64,000 nt of DNA from Pseudonocardia alaniniphila (GTDB lineage: Bacteria; Actinomycetota; Actinomycetes; Mycobacteriales; Pseudonocardiaceae), in NCBI RefSeq assembly GCF_022524485.1, contig NZ_JAKXMK010000007.1:277974-341973 (forward strand), written 5' to 3'. How positions within the stretch are numbered: position 1 is the stretch's first letter; every line of letters begins with the position of its first letter. This document shows, piece by piece, positions 1-8,537 of this stretch. The notes below the pieces were generated by a model, which saw nothing but the letters and a program-made list of their open reading frames with translations, was not told where the DNA came from and searched no databases. The position numbers and the translations under genes are program-made.

Positions 1-156
1 GCGGCGGAGGAATTGGACGCCGGCGCCTCGACCCGGCCGCTGCTCGACGTCGCCGACGAGCTGGACATCCTTCCTCCGCCAGCCCTCAGGGGACGCAAGG
101 CCGCCTGGTCGTCGGGGGCGCAACAGCCGGTCGATCGAGTCGACCACAGCCGATGA
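1..156 (+). CDS. C-terminal end of an unidentified protein (cut by window start)
   Basis: An open frame enters from the left edge and ends at TGA 154-156, leaving 51 residues. The fragment is acidic then basic, with a Pro-rich middle (DILPPPALRGRK). Third codon positions are nearly all G or C, as in a real gene of this genome. No domain can be named from so short a piece. It is on the same strand as the nitroreductase gene that follows. Confidence 0.35.
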   Translation, partial: AAEELDAGASTRPLLDVADELDILPPPALRGRKAAWSSGAQQPVDRVDHSR

Positions 157-384
157 CGCCACGCCGCGCGAGCGTCCCTGAACGAGGACGGCGACCTCCG
201 CCGGTTCGAGGTCGAGTTGACCCCGCGGCTGAACGTACGCAAGCGCGACAAGCCCATCGCCCGTCGCCTCGTGGTGGCGATGTACAACCTCGCCCTCGAC
301 CCGCGGCCATCCGGGGGCGCTGCGGCCCCGGTGCCGACGAGAACGATCTTCCCGGGCGGGTGGCGCAGCGGTAGGACTTCCGGA
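157..384 (+). other. Coding-like remnant between partial gene and nitroreductase
   Basis: The frame of the cut-off gene stays open after its TGA and runs without a stop into the nitroreductase frame. Residues such as RRFEVELTPRLNVRKRDK and RRLVVAMYNLALDP use codons typical of real genes here, but there is no convincing start or ribosome binding site. It may be a gene end decayed by the in-frame TGA at 154-156, or a 5-prime extension of the nitroreductase. I recognise no family. Confidence 0.2.
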
Positions 385-1005
385 ATGGAGTTCAACCAGA
401 TCGTCCGCAGGCGCCGCATGATCCGGAACTACGATCCTGAACGGTCCGTGCCGTCTCCGATCCGGGACCGCATCCTGGCCAACGCCCTGCACGCTCCCTC
501 GGGCGGCTTCAGCCAGGGCTGGGCGTTTCTCGTACTCGAGAGTCCGCAGGACCGGGAGCGGTTCTGGGCGGCCGCGGCCGAGGAGGAGGCCGACGGGAGC
601 TACGACTGGGTCCTTGCCGGCCTGCAGCGGGCGCCGTTGCTGGTGATCCCTTTCGCGCACAAGGCCGGCTACCTCGAGCGCTACGCCGAGCCGGACAAGG
701 GCTGGACCGACCAGGACGAGGCCCGCTGGCAAATGCCCTACTGGTACATCGACACGGGCATGGCGTCTCTGCTGATGCTGCAGACCGTGGTGGACGAGGG
801 GCTGGGTGCCTGCTTCTTCGGGCTCCCGCCGTCGCGGGTGCCGGCCGTCCGGGCCGAGTTCGGGGTGCCGGACGCGTACGAGCCGATCGGTGTGCTCTCC
901 ATCGGCTACCCGGCCCCCGACACACCTTCCCCCTCCTTGAAGCGGGGACGGCGGGGCGTTGCCGAGGTCGTCCACCACGGGCAGTGGGGGCAGCACCAGC
1001 CCTGA
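385..1005 (+). CDS. Nitroreductase family protein
   Basis: A 206-residue protein of the FMN-dependent nitroreductase fold, likely a cytosolic NAD(P)H oxidoreductase of unknown substrate. The N-terminus has the Arg-rich FMN-phosphate-binding stretch (RRRRMIRNYDPE, residues 8-19), followed by HAPSGGFSQGWAFLVL, the family's flavin-contact segment. GLGACFFGLP and the C-terminal IGYPAPD match the usual late motifs. ATG 385 was chosen because it places the FMN motif right at the N-terminus; the frame is open upstream but that sequence is not family-like. It stands alone, 194 bases before the next gene. The family assignment is firm, the substrate unknown. Confidence 0.8.
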   Translation: MEFNQIVRRRRMIRNYDPERSVPSPIRDRILANALHAPSGGFSQGWAFLVLESPQDRERFWAAAAEEEADGSYDWVLAGLQRAPLLVIPFAHKAGYLERYAEPDKGWTDQDEARWQMPYWYIDTGMASLLMLQTVVDEGLGACFFGLPPSRVPAVRAEFGVPDAYEPIGVLSIGYPAPDTPSPSLKRGRRGVAEVVHHGQWGQHQP

Positions 1006-1199
1006 CCGCCCTGATCATCGACGTCCGGCGCCGGCTCCCTCGTCGATATGAATGCGGGAATTCGCATATCCGGATTCCTGATCCGGGCGGATGTGATTCC
1101 TTCCACGTGACTCGACCGGCTTGCCCGCCGCGCACGTCTGCCTTGGTGTGCGTGCGCATCACCTGCGCATCACGGGGGCGACCAGTGCCGGGGGGAACG

Positions 1200-2351
1200 A
1201 TGGAGCAACAGCGCCAGATCGCGTGGCAGCGAGCCAGATGCGGCTACGGGGCGGTCCGACTGCTCGGTGAACGGACCCTGCCCCACAGACTCCAGTTCCG
1301 CGGCACGACGGTCGGCGGGTTCTCCGGTGTCGAGTACGACCCTCACACCGGCTGCTACCTGCTCCTCAGCGACGACCGCTCCGCCGTCGACCCCGCCCGC
1401 TTCTACACGGCCGAGATCGAACTGGACGCCGGCGGGCTTCACGACGTCATGCTGACCGGGGTCACCTTCTTCCGTCGGCCCGACGGAAAGGCATATCCGT
1501 CACTCGACGAATGGGCCACGGAGCAGTTCGACTTCGGACCGGGCGAACGCAATGTGTTCGGCACCGTGGACCCCGAGGAGATCCGTGTGGATCCGCGCAC
1601 CGGCCGCATGTTGTGGAGCCACGAGGGAATCCTCGCCGAGTCGAGCGCGGGGCAGCGCATCGTCGTCGATCCCGCGCTGCGGATCTCGACGCGCGACGGC
1701 CGTTTCCTCCGCGACCTGCCGATTCCGCGTAACGAGCTGTACTCGGAGGGGCTCGGGCCGAGGCAGGACCACGCCATCGAGAGCGTCACGTTCGCCCGCA
1801 ACGGCGACCTCGTCGTCTCCGTGCTGGAGGACCCGCTCGTGACGGACGGGCCCGAGCCGACGGCTGGTGCGGGCGGCGTCACGAGGATCACGGTGCAGTC
1901 GGTGGAGGGGGCGGTCCTCGCGCAGTACGCCTACGAGCTCGACGCCCTTCCCGAGGGGCCGGCGGAGGGAAACTCCGGCGTGGCGTCGATCCTCGCCTGC
2001 GAACCGGCGACGTCCACCCGGTTCCTCCTCCTGGAGCGAGCCTTCGTGACCGGCTTCGGCAACCGGATCCGCGTCTATGTGGCCGACATCTCGCGTGCCA
2101 CCGACGTGCGCGCTCTGCCGTCGCTGGTCGGGGCCTCGATCCAGCCGGCGCGCAAGACGCTGCTCGTCGATCTCGCCGACGTCGGGCTGGAGCGGATCGA
2201 GAACATCGAAGGCATGACGTGGGGGCCGGACGTGTGCACCGGTGAGCGAACCCTGGTCCTGGTCAGCGACGACAACTTCGCAGCGACTCAGCGCACGCAG
2301 GTCGTCGCGCTCGCCATGGCCCGTACGGGGGGACGCATCCGGCCGGTCTGA
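1200..2351 (+). CDS. Phytase-like (esterase-like) beta-propeller protein
   Basis: A 383-residue protein resembling the 'esterase-like activity of phytase' domain family (PF13449 type). Recognisable segments are GGFSGVEYDPHTGCYLLLSD near the N-terminus, DPEEIRVDPRTGRMLWSHEG in the middle, and a late ENIEGMTWGPD. These are the blade motifs of the family, whose members are mostly secreted or periplasmic. No signal peptide is seen from ATG 1200. An in-frame GTG at 1146 would add residues but no hydrophobic segment. ATG 1200 follows GGGGGAACG, a weak ribosome binding site. The gene converges on the LppZ-like gene with only 11 bases between stops. Biochemical role unknown. Confidence 0.7.
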   Translation: MEQQRQIAWQRARCGYGAVRLLGERTLPHRLQFRGTTVGGFSGVEYDPHTGCYLLLSDDRSAVDPARFYTAEIELDAGGLHDVMLTGVTFFRRPDGKAYPSLDEWATEQFDFGPGERNVFGTVDPEEIRVDPRTGRMLWSHEGILAESSAGQRIVVDPALRISTRDGRFLRDLPIPRNELYSEGLGPRQDHAIESVTFARNGDLVVSVLEDPLVTDGPEPTAGAGGVTRITVQSVEGAVLAQYAYELDALPEGPAEGNSGVASILACEPATSTRFLLLERAFVTGFGNRIRVYVADISRATDVRALPSLVGASIQPARKTLLVDLADVGLERIENIEGMTWGPDVCTGERTLVLVSDDNFAATQRTQVVALAMARTGGRIRPV

Positions 2352-2362
2352 CGCCGTCGACC

Positions 2363-3514
2363 TCAGGTGCGGCTCTCCCCGCCTCCCGCCGGCGGCTGGA
2401 TCCGGATCACCCTGTCGTCGCTGGGCACGGGCTTGCCGCCCGCCTTGTTGACGGTGCCCAGCCAGAGCAGCCCGTCCGAGGCGAAGGCTGCCGCCGACAG
2501 CCGGCCGTAGGTGTTGGTGAGCATCTTCTCCGGCGTCCCCGTGAACATGGCGTTGTCGCCCGGGTGCAGCACGAAGAGCGACGCGGCTCCGGTGAGCGCG
2601 ATGGCGACCAGCCCCGGCTGGGCCACGCAGCCGGCCACACCGGGCCGGTCGGGCCAGGTCCAGGCGGGCGCGGGGAGCGGCCCGGGCACGACGAGGTGCA
2701 GGACGTCCTGCGTGCCGGTGCGGTCGGTCACCCACACCATCGTCGTCACCGGGTCGATGCAGATCCCGCCCGGCGCCCGCAGCCCCGAACTGAGCACCAG
2801 CGAGGCGGGGTCCGGGTTGCCGGGGGCGGGACGGCCCAGCGTGTCGATGCGCAGCAGCTTGCCCGCGAGCGAACCGGGCGCCGCCGGGTCGCCGCCTGCG
2901 TCACCCGTGGCCACCAGCAGCGACCCGTCGACGTCCACGCCGAGGGCTCCACTGTTGTCCCGGGGGCCGCGGGGGATGCCGGTGAGCACGGGTTTCGGGG
3001 CCTCGCCAGGAGCGATCCGCACCACACGGTTGTCCTCGCGGGTCGTGGCGTAGGCGTAGACGAGCTGGTCCTCGGCGTAGGACGGGGAGAGCACGAGCCC
3101 GGTGAGGCCGCCGCCACCGCTCGGGTCCACCGGCACGGTGGTGACCAGAACCGGGTCCGCCCCGCGCTGCACTCGCAGCACCCGACCGGTCGCGCGCTCG
3201 GCCACGAGTGCCGAATGGCCGTCGGGAAGGACCGCGATCGCGCCCACCGGCTCCAGGCAGGTCGCCACGACCTGCGGGTCGGGGTCGACGCACCCTGTGG
3301 GCTGCTGGGGCGCGCCGGGCTGCCCGGCGTCTCCTCCGGGGGGCGCGGACTGCGGCGGGGTGGGTTCCGGAATGACGGGCGGGCCTCCGAGCTCTCCCGC
3401 GCCCTCCACCTGCTCCCGCCATTCCCGCGGGCCCTGGTCGGGGAACGTCGCGCAGCCGGCCAGCAGCAGGCCGAGCAACGCCGTGGCCGCCGCGCGCCGA
3501 ACCCGTCCTCCCAC
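2363..3514 (-). CDS. LppZ-like lipoprotein, glucose/sorbosone dehydrogenase fold
   Basis: A 383-residue exported lipoprotein. The signal peptide ends in the lipobox LLAG-C (Cys21), then a Pro/Gly-rich linker (residues about 42-75) leads into a six-bladed propeller of the PQQ-dependent sugar dehydrogenase type. Blade motifs include GAIAVLPDGHSALVAE, GLTGLVLSPSY and GALGVDVDGSLLVATGDAG. It resembles mycobacterial LppZ. Whether such actinobacterial members bind PQQ or act on sugars is not clear. The GTG start at 3514 places the basic n-region MGGRVRR in front of the hydrophobic core. It is transcribed away from the 2-hydroxyacid dehydrogenase gene, leaving a 100-base divergent promoter region. 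Confidence 0.8.
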   Translation of the reverse strand: MGGRVRRAAATALLGLLLAGCATFPDQGPREWREQVEGAGELGGPPVIPEPTPPQSAPPGGDAGQPGAPQQPTGCVDPDPQVVATCLEPVGAIAVLPDGHSALVAERATGRVLRVQRGADPVLVTTVPVDPSGGGGLTGLVLSPSYAEDQLVYAYATTREDNRVVRIAPGEAPKPVLTGIPRGPRDNSGALGVDVDGSLLVATGDAGGDPAAPGSLAGKLLRIDTLGRPAPGNPDPASLVLSSGLRAPGGICIDPVTTMVWVTDRTGTQDVLHLVVPGPLPAPAWTWPDRPGVAGCVAQPGLVAIALTGAASLFVLHPGDNAMFTGTPEKMLTNTYGRLSAAAFASDGLLWLGTVNKAGGKPVPSDDRVIRIQPPAGGGESRT

Positions 3515-3614
3515 GGACCCAGGCTATGCGGCACGGAGTGAGCGGCCGGTGAACGGTTCGTGCTGGACCCCCACACCCGCAGGCCGTCCCGAGCCACGTC
3601 ATTAGGGTCGGGGC

Positions 3615-4529
3615 ATGGGCGACATCGTTGTTCTGGTTCCACATGAGGAGGGGATGACCGCTCTCGCCGCCGTCCCCGGCATCACTCCGTTGAGATACGA
3701 CGTCGGCAGCGAGCTCCCGGAGGCGGCGGAGACCGCACAGGTGCTCGTGCCGGCCCTCGCGAACAGCGACGGGCTGGCCATGGCGAGGTCGTTGCCGAAG
3801 CTGCAGTTGGTGCAGCTCCTGTCGGCGGGTGCGGAGAACTGGGTCGGTCAGCTGCCCGACGGTGTCGCACTCTCCGACTGCCGGGGCGCCCACGGTGGCG
3901 CCACGGCGGAGTGGGTCGTCGGCGCCCTCCTGGCGGTCTATCGCGAGTTCCCGCGGTTCGTCCGGGCGCAGGACGAGGGGAACTGGGACCAGCACGTCAC
4001 CGAGGAACTGGCCGGGAAGCGGGTGCTCATCCTCGGCGCGGGCGACCTCGCCGAGAACACGGTGCACCGCCTCGCGCCCTTCGACGTCGAGACCACACTG
4101 GTCGGGCGCCGGGCCCGTCCGGGCGTGCACGGCATCGACGAGGTGCTCGACCTGCTGCCCCGACACGACGCCTGCGTGGTGGTCGTTCCCCTCACCGACG
4201 AGACTCGCGGGCTCGTCGGCGCCGAGTTCCTGGCCGCGATGCCGGACGGCGCGCTGCTGGTCAACGCCGCGCGCGGGTCGGTGGTCGACACCGACGCACT
4301 CACTGCGGAGCTCACGAGCGGCCGGCTGCGTGCCGCGCTCGACGTCACCGAGCCCGAGCCCCTGCCCGCCGACCACCCGTTGTGGCGCGCGCCCGGGCTG
4401 CTCGTCACGCCGCACGTTGGCGGCAGCGTGCCGAGCATGAGGCGACACGCCTACGAGGTGGTCGCCGAGCAGCTCGGTGCCTACGTGCGCGGGGAGCAGC
4501 CGCCGAACCTGGTGGAGAACGGGTACTGA
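3615..4529 (+). CDS. D-isomer-specific 2-hydroxyacid dehydrogenase
   Basis: A 304-residue NAD(P)-dependent cytosolic dehydrogenase. The Rossmann motif LILGAGDLAENTVHRL sits near the middle; its third glycine is replaced by Ala, which the family tolerates. The catalytic set is visible: Arg in NAARGSVVDTDAL, Glu in DVTEPEPLP and His in TPHVGGSV. The substrate-binding N-terminal half is short, as in glyoxylate/hydroxypyruvate reductase-like members. ATG 3615 follows TTAGGGTCGGGGC. It is divergent from the lipoprotein gene and 61 bases before the DoxX gene. The exact 2-hydroxyacid cannot be read from sequence. Confidence 0.85.
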   Translation: MGDIVVLVPHEEGMTALAAVPGITPLRYDVGSELPEAAETAQVLVPALANSDGLAMARSLPKLQLVQLLSAGAENWVGQLPDGVALSDCRGAHGGATAEWVVGALLAVYREFPRFVRAQDEGNWDQHVTEELAGKRVLILGAGDLAENTVHRLAPFDVETTLVGRRARPGVHGIDEVLDLLPRHDACVVVVPLTDETRGLVGAEFLAAMPDGALLVNAARGSVVDTDALTAELTSGRLRAALDVTEPEPLPADHPLWRAPGLLVTPHVGGSVPSMRRHAYEVVAEQLGAYVRGEQPPNLVENGY

Positions 4530-4590
4530 TCCGGGTGAGTGACGAGCCGAGTCGAGTGCGTAACCGGCCCGGCGCGTCTACCCTCCCGGC

Positions 4591-5187
4591 ATGACCGACC
4601 GGCCGACGTCGATGCTCCCGGGTCCTGGCAGTTCCTTCGGCGAGCCGGAGGCGGGCACGACGCGTCCGAACCGCAGGCCGTTGGTATGGAACGGCGCCAC
4701 GGACGTCGGGCTGCTGATCCTTCGGTTCGCGGTGGGCGGCACGTTCTTCGCCCACGGCATGCAGAAGGTGTTCGGGCTGTGGGACGGGCCTGGGCCTGCC
4801 GAGTTCGGCCGCATGCTCGAGCGGTACGGCTACCAGCGGGCCCCCGCGCTGTCGTGGGCCACCGGGATCGCGGAGCTGGTGGCCGGGGCGTTCGTCGTGC
4901 TGGGGGTGCTCACGCCGCTCGCGGCTGCCGCGCTGGTCGCCATCAAGATCAACGCGGTGCTGATCAAGATGACGAGCGGGTTCTTCATCACGGCCGCGGG
5001 GGCCAACGCCGTAGAGCTGGACGTCGTGCTCGGGCTCGCGGCCGCCGCGCTCGTGCTCACCGGGGCCGGGAGGATCGCGATCGAGAACGGCAGCGCCTGG
5101 CACCGGCGGCCGGCCTCGTGGGGCGTGCTGGCGCTGGTGATCGGCGTGGCCGTGGGTGTGCTGGTGTACGTGTTCCTGCGCGTCTGA
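4591..5187 (+). CDS. DoxX family membrane protein
   Basis: A 198-residue integral membrane protein. After a polar N-terminus of about 35 residues come four hydrophobic segments (about 39-57, 88-105, 108-123 and 138-153) and a fifth at the C-terminus (175-196). The signature LLILRFAVGGTFFAHGMQK, with R in the first segment and the HGxQK motif, is the DoxX hallmark. Some mycobacterial DoxX proteins act in membrane redox-stress complexes; the role of this one is unknown. ATG 4591 follows CTCCCGGC, so the ribosome binding site is poor. Confidence 0.85.
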   Translation: MTDRPTSMLPGPGSSFGEPEAGTTRPNRRPLVWNGATDVGLLILRFAVGGTFFAHGMQKVFGLWDGPGPAEFGRMLERYGYQRAPALSWATGIAELVAGAFVVLGVLTPLAAAALVAIKINAVLIKMTSGFFITAAGANAVELDVVLGLAAAALVLTGAGRIAIENGSAWHRRPASWGVLALVIGVAVGVLVYVFLRV

Positions 5188-5236
5188 CGGGAAGCCGGCC
5201 CGGACGCCACGGCGGCGTCCGAGCCGGCCGGAGACG

Positions 5237-7078
5237 TCAGGGCACCCGGCGAACGGCGCCCGTGTGCGCGCTCGTGGCGAGCGCCGCGTAGGCGCGCAGT
5301 GCCTTCGAGACCGTGCGCTCGCGGTCCTTCGGCTGCCAGGGCTGCTCGGAAGCGTCCATCTTGGACCGGCGTTCGGCCAGCACCTCGTCGCTGACCTGCA
5401 CCTCGAGCGTGCGGCTCCGGACGTCGATGAGCACCGTGTCGCCGTCCTCGATCAGGCCGATCACACCGCCTGCAGCGGCCTCGGGGGAGATGTGCCCCAC
5501 CGAGATGCCGCTCGACCCACCCGAGAAGCGGCCGTCGGTGATCAGGGCGCACTTCGCGCCGAGCCCCGCCCCCTTGAGGAACGCGGTGGGGTGCAGCATC
5601 TCCTGCATTCCCGGCCCGCCCGCCGGACCCTCGTAACGCACCACCAGCACGTCACCGGGCTGGATCTGCTTGGTGAGGATGACCGACACGGCCTCCTCCT
5701 GGCTCTCCACCACGCGGGCGGGCCCGGAGAAGCGCCAGATGTCCTCGGGAATGCCGGCGGTCTTGATCACCGCACCGTCCGGGGCGATGTTGCCGCGCAG
5801 CACGGCGAGCCCACCGTCGGCGGTGTAGGCGTGCTCCGCGTCGCGGATGCAGCCGTCGGCCGCGTCCGTGTCGAGCGACGACCAGCGGTTCTCCGTGGAG
5901 AACGCCTCCGTCGTGCGCACCCCGCCCGGTGCCGCGTGGTACAGCTCAACGGCCTTCTCCGACGGCGCCTGCGCCCGGACGTCCCACTCGGACAGCCACT
6001 GCCGCAGCGACGGCGAGTGGACCGTGTGGACGTCCTCGTTGAGCAGCCCGGCCCGCCAGAGCTCGCCGAGGATGGCGGGGATTCCACCGGCCCGGTGCAC
6101 GTCCTCCATGTGGTAGCTGGAGTTCGGCGACACCTTCGCCAGGCAGGGAACCCGGCGCGACAAGGCGTCGATCGCCGCCAGGTCGAAGTCGATCTCGCCC
6201 TCCTGCGCGGCGGCGAGGATGTGCAGCACGGTGTTGGTGGAGCCACCCATCGCGACGTCGAGCGCCATCGCGTTCTCGAACGCCTTCCGGTTCGCGATCG
6301 ACCGGGGCAGCACGGAGGCGTCGTCGTCGCCGTACCAGCGCTTCGCGAGCGCCATCACCGTGCGGCCTGCCTCGAGGAACAGCTCGCGCCGCGCGGCGTG
6401 CGTGGCCAGCGTGGAGCCGTTGCCGGGCAGCGCGAGGCCGAGGGCCTCGGTGAGGCAGTTCATCGAGTTGGCGGTGAACATCCCGGAGCACGAACCGCAG
6501 GTCGGGCAGGCCGAGCGCTCCACGAGCCCCAGGCCCTCGTCGTCGACCTGCGAGGAGGCCGAGGCGGAGATCGCGGTGATCAGGTCGGTGGGCGCGTGCG
6601 CCACCCCGTCGACGACGACAGCCTTGCCGGCCTCCATCGGCCCGCCCGAGACGAACACGGTGGGGATGTTGAGGCGCATCGCGGCGTTGAGCATGCCGGG
6701 CGTGATCTTGTCGCAGTTGGAGATGCAGACCAGCGCGTCGGCGGCGTGCCCGTTGACCATGTACTCGACGGCGTCGGCGATCACCTCACGGCTGGGCAGC
6801 GAGTAGAGCATCCCGCCGTGGCCCATCGCGATGCCGTCGTCCACGGCGATGGTGTGGAACTCCCGCGCCACGCCGCCCGCTTCCCGGATCGCGCCCGCCA
6901 CGAGCTCGCCGAGCTCCTTGAGGTGCACGTGACCGGGCACGAACTGGGTGTAGGAGTTGGCGATGGCGACGATCGGCTTGTCGAAGTCGTCGTCGGTCAT
7001 GCCGGTGGCGCGCCAGAGCGAACGCGCTCCGGCGGCATTACGGCCTTGGGTGGTGACGCGGGAACGCAGAGCCGGCAT
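5237..7078 (-). CDS. ilvD: Dihydroxy-acid dehydratase IlvD
   Basis: A 613-residue cytosolic iron-sulfur dehydratase that converts 2,3-dihydroxy-isovalerate or -3-methylvalerate to the 2-oxo acid, the third common step of valine and isoleucine synthesis. Cluster-binding cysteines are visible in [12 protein letters not shown] (Cys118, Cys122) and [11 protein letters not shown] (Cys191, Cys194, Cys197). Length is normal (E. coli IlvD is 616). ATG 7078 was chosen because MPALRSR is the conserved N-terminus; a GTG 13 codons upstream is in frame but not conserved. It lies 4 bases after the PH-domain gene, so the two are co-transcribed. It is not in the ilvBNC operon, which is on the other strand 1.3 kb away. 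Confidence 0.97.
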   Translation of the reverse strand: MPALRSRVTTQGRNAAGARSLWRATGMTDDDFDKPIVAIANSYTQFVPGHVHLKELGELVAGAIREAGGVAREFHTIAVDDGIAMGHGGMLYSLPSREVIADAVEYMVNGHAADALVCISNCDKITPGMLNAAMRLNIPTVFVSGGPMEAGKAVVVDGVAHAPTDLITAISASASSQVDDEGLGLVERSACPTCGSCSGMFTANSMNCLTEALGLALPGNGSTLATHAARRELFLEAGRTVMALAKRWYGDDDASVLPRSIANRKAFENAMALDVAMGGSTNTVLHILAAAQEGEIDFDLAAIDALSRRVPCLAKVSPNSSYHMEDVHRAGGIPAILGELWRAGLLNEDVHTVHSPSLRQWLSEWDVRAQAPSEKAVELYHAAPGGVRTTEAFSTENRWSSLDTDAADGCIRDAEHAYTADGGLAVLRGNIAPDGAVIKTAGIPEDIWRFSGPARVVESQEEAVSVILTKQIQPGDVLVVRYEGPAGGPGMQEMLHPTAFLKGAGLGAKCALITDGRFSGGSSGISVGHISPEAAAGGVIGLIEDGDTVLIDVRSRTLEVQVSDEVLAERRSKMDASEQPWQPKDRERTVSKALRAYAALATSAHTGAVRRVP

Positions 7079-7082
7079 CGGC

Positions 7083-7496
7083 TCACTCTCCAGCCGGGTC
7101 GGGCAGCCTGCCGCCACTGACGGCGGCGAGCTGAGGCAGGTCGCGGACTCCGACGGCGGGGAGCGAGAGCTCGGCGCCGTCGGTCAGCACCGCGCTGACC
7201 CCGGCACGACCGCGAATTCGAGAACGTTGGCCGAGGCGCAGCGAGCTGATTTCCGGCCACGTTACGCGCCTTCCGCCGACTATCCGGCGGATGGTCACTG
7301 CGTCCTGATCGGCCACGGTGCGCACCCGCAGCGTCCAGACGATGATGCCGATCGGTATGAGGTAGAGCAGCCACAGGTACGGGCCCCCCAGCGCCACGGG
7401 TGTGGCGCAGAAGGCGAACGCGAGCGCCACCAGGATCGTCAGCGGCGAGGTGCGGAAGACGGCGCGGGGGACGGGATCGGGGCCGGTGGTGCTCAC
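7083..7496 (-). CDS. PH domain-containing small membrane protein
   Basis: A 137-residue protein with two adjacent hydrophobic segments (about residues 17-35 and 38-56) followed by a C-terminal bacterial PH-like domain containing the motif [20 protein letters not shown]. This arrangement (two transmembrane helices plus a bPH_6-type domain) is common in actinobacteria; function is unknown. The GTG start at 7496 gives MSTTGPDP. It is the first gene of a two-gene unit with ilvD. Confidence 0.75.
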   Translation of the reverse strand: MSTTGPDPVPRAVFRTSPLTILVALAFAFCATPVALGGPYLWLLYLIPIGIIVWTLRVRTVADQDAVTIRRIVGGRRVTWPEISSLRLGQRSRIRGRAGVSAVLTDGAELSLPAVGVRDLPQLAAVSGGRLPDPAGE

Positions 7497-7633
7497 CAGG
7501 CCATGGTCTCACCCATCGGGGATCGCCACCTGCGGACCGGGCGGTTGCGGGGACGTCGGGGTGCAGGCGTTGATCGGGCTTGTGCAGACTTCGATCCCAC
7601 GGTTCGGCGTCCCACGGTTCGACAGGAGGCCCG

Positions 7634-8281
7634 GTGACAACGCGCACCCTGGCCGTCGCCCGGTACGTGGCAGCCGACGTCGTCCGGTCCCAGCGGGTCC
7701 TGATCCCCGTGGTCGTCTACGGCGTCGCGCTCGCCGTCGTGCTCAGCGACAGCGTCGGCCGCCCGCCCGGTGTGTGGCCCGCGACGGCGCTCGCGCTCTA
7801 CCCCACTGCCGCATGGCTGACGTTGGTGGTGGCCAACATCGAGGCCCCGGCCCAGCGTCTCGTCACGATGGCCGCGGCGGGCGGGCCGGTCCGGCTGGTG
7901 ACCGGCACCGTGCTGGTCGCTCTGGCCGCCGACGCCGTGCTCGTCCTGCTCTCCGTGGTGGTGCCGGTGGTGCGGGCGGCCGACCCGTATCCGGCGGAGG
8001 CGGTGCTCTCCGGTGTGCTCGTCCACGTCGCCGCGGCCACCACCGGTACCGCGATCGGGACGCTGTGTGCCCGGCCCGTTGTCACACGCATCGGCTGGTC
8101 GTTCCTCCTCGCCGTCAGCGTCGTGACGGTCACGGCCGTACAGCCGTGGCTCCCGCCGGTCGGCAGTGCGGTGCGCGCGCTCACGAGCGACGCCCCGCCA
8201 CCGCTCGGTGAAGCGCTTCTCGGTTTACTGTTCGTCGCGGCTGCGGCCGCCGTGGCCGTGGTGGTGGATCGGCGGGCATGA
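7634..8281 (+). CDS. Multi-span membrane protein, possibly an ABC-2-like permease
   Basis: A 215-residue, strongly hydrophobic protein with about six membrane spans (residues near 21-40, 51-68, 85-112, 125-143, 152-172 and 189-208). GTG 7634 was chosen because AGGAGG lies at 7624-7629 just ahead and [21 protein letters not shown] gives a typical short cytosolic N-terminus. The pattern resembles a small ABC export permease, but no ATPase gene is adjacent, so this is only a structural guess. It stands between the divergent ilvD unit and the ilvB leader. Confidence 0.6.
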   Translation: MTTRTLAVARYVAADVVRSQRVLIPVVVYGVALAVVLSDSVGRPPGVWPATALALYPTAAWLTLVVANIEAPAQRLVTMAAAGGPVRLVTGTVLVALAADAVLVLLSVVVPVVRAADPYPAEAVLSGVLVHVAAATTGTAIGTLCARPVVTRIGWSFLLAVSVVTVTAVQPWLPPVGSAVRALTSDAPPPLGEALLGLLFVAAAAAVAVVVDRRA

Positions 8282-8358
8282 CAGGCCGGACGATCCGGAC
8301 GAGCACGACCGGAATCGCGCGGTGACGTCCCAGCATCTGGTATCACAGTCCCAGGGAT

Positions 8359-8388
8359 TTGACGCCCTCATGGGCGGGCGGCTAGCGT
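8359..8388 (+). promoter_or_regulatory. Predicted ilvB operon promoter
   Basis: A -35 TTGACG (8359-8364) and a -10 TAGCGT (8383-8388) are separated by 18 bases. Seven bases later comes the ATG of the ilvB leader peptide (8396), so transcription probably begins at or next to the ATG and the leader peptide is leaderless. The same geometry is seen in front of cimA. Confidence 0.6.
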
Positions 8389-8395
8389 CCCGCGC

Positions 8396-8443
8396 ATGCC
8401 CGCCGTCCAGGATCTCGTACTTATCAGGCGCGTCCACGCCTGA
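8396..8443 (+). CDS. ilvB operon leader peptide (attenuation peptide)
   Basis: A 15-residue reading frame, [15 protein letters not shown], ending TGA at 8441. Six of 15 codons are branched-chain (Val, Leu, Val, Leu, Ile, Val), with LVLI consecutive, as expected for a ribosome-stalling leader that senses charged Val/Leu/Ile tRNAs. No ribosome binding site precedes it, which agrees with a leaderless transcript from the promoter directly upstream. Its Arg-Arg-Val codons (GGCGCGTC, 8427-8434) can pair with GACGCGCC at 8461-8468, just ahead of the terminator. This short frame is a control element rather than a functional protein. Confidence 0.8.
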   Translation: MPAVQDLVLIRRVHA

Positions 8444-8468
8444 GCGAGCCCTCGGTCGTCGACGCGCC

Positions 8469-8504
8469 ACCCTCGTTCCGCCCGCTGGCGGTCGGGGGTT
8501 TTTT
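8469..8504 (+). terminator. ilvB attenuator (intrinsic terminator)
   Basis: ACCCTCG (8469-8475) pairs with CGGGGGT (8493-8499) with one G-U, and CCGCC (8478-8482) pairs with GGCGG (8487-8491) around loop CGCT; six T residues (8499-8504) follow. This is a classical rho-independent terminator 33 bases before the ilvB start and after the leader peptide, so it should act as the attenuator. Confidence 0.85.
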
Positions 8505-8537
8505 CATGTCCGGCCCCAACTCCCGGAGCTGCCGCAG

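Noticed and set aside
351..374. tRNA-like 5-prime end (GGGCGGGTGGCGCAGCGGTAG)
   Set aside because: No matching D-stem second half, anticodon arm or T arm follows; the sequence runs into the nitroreductase start.
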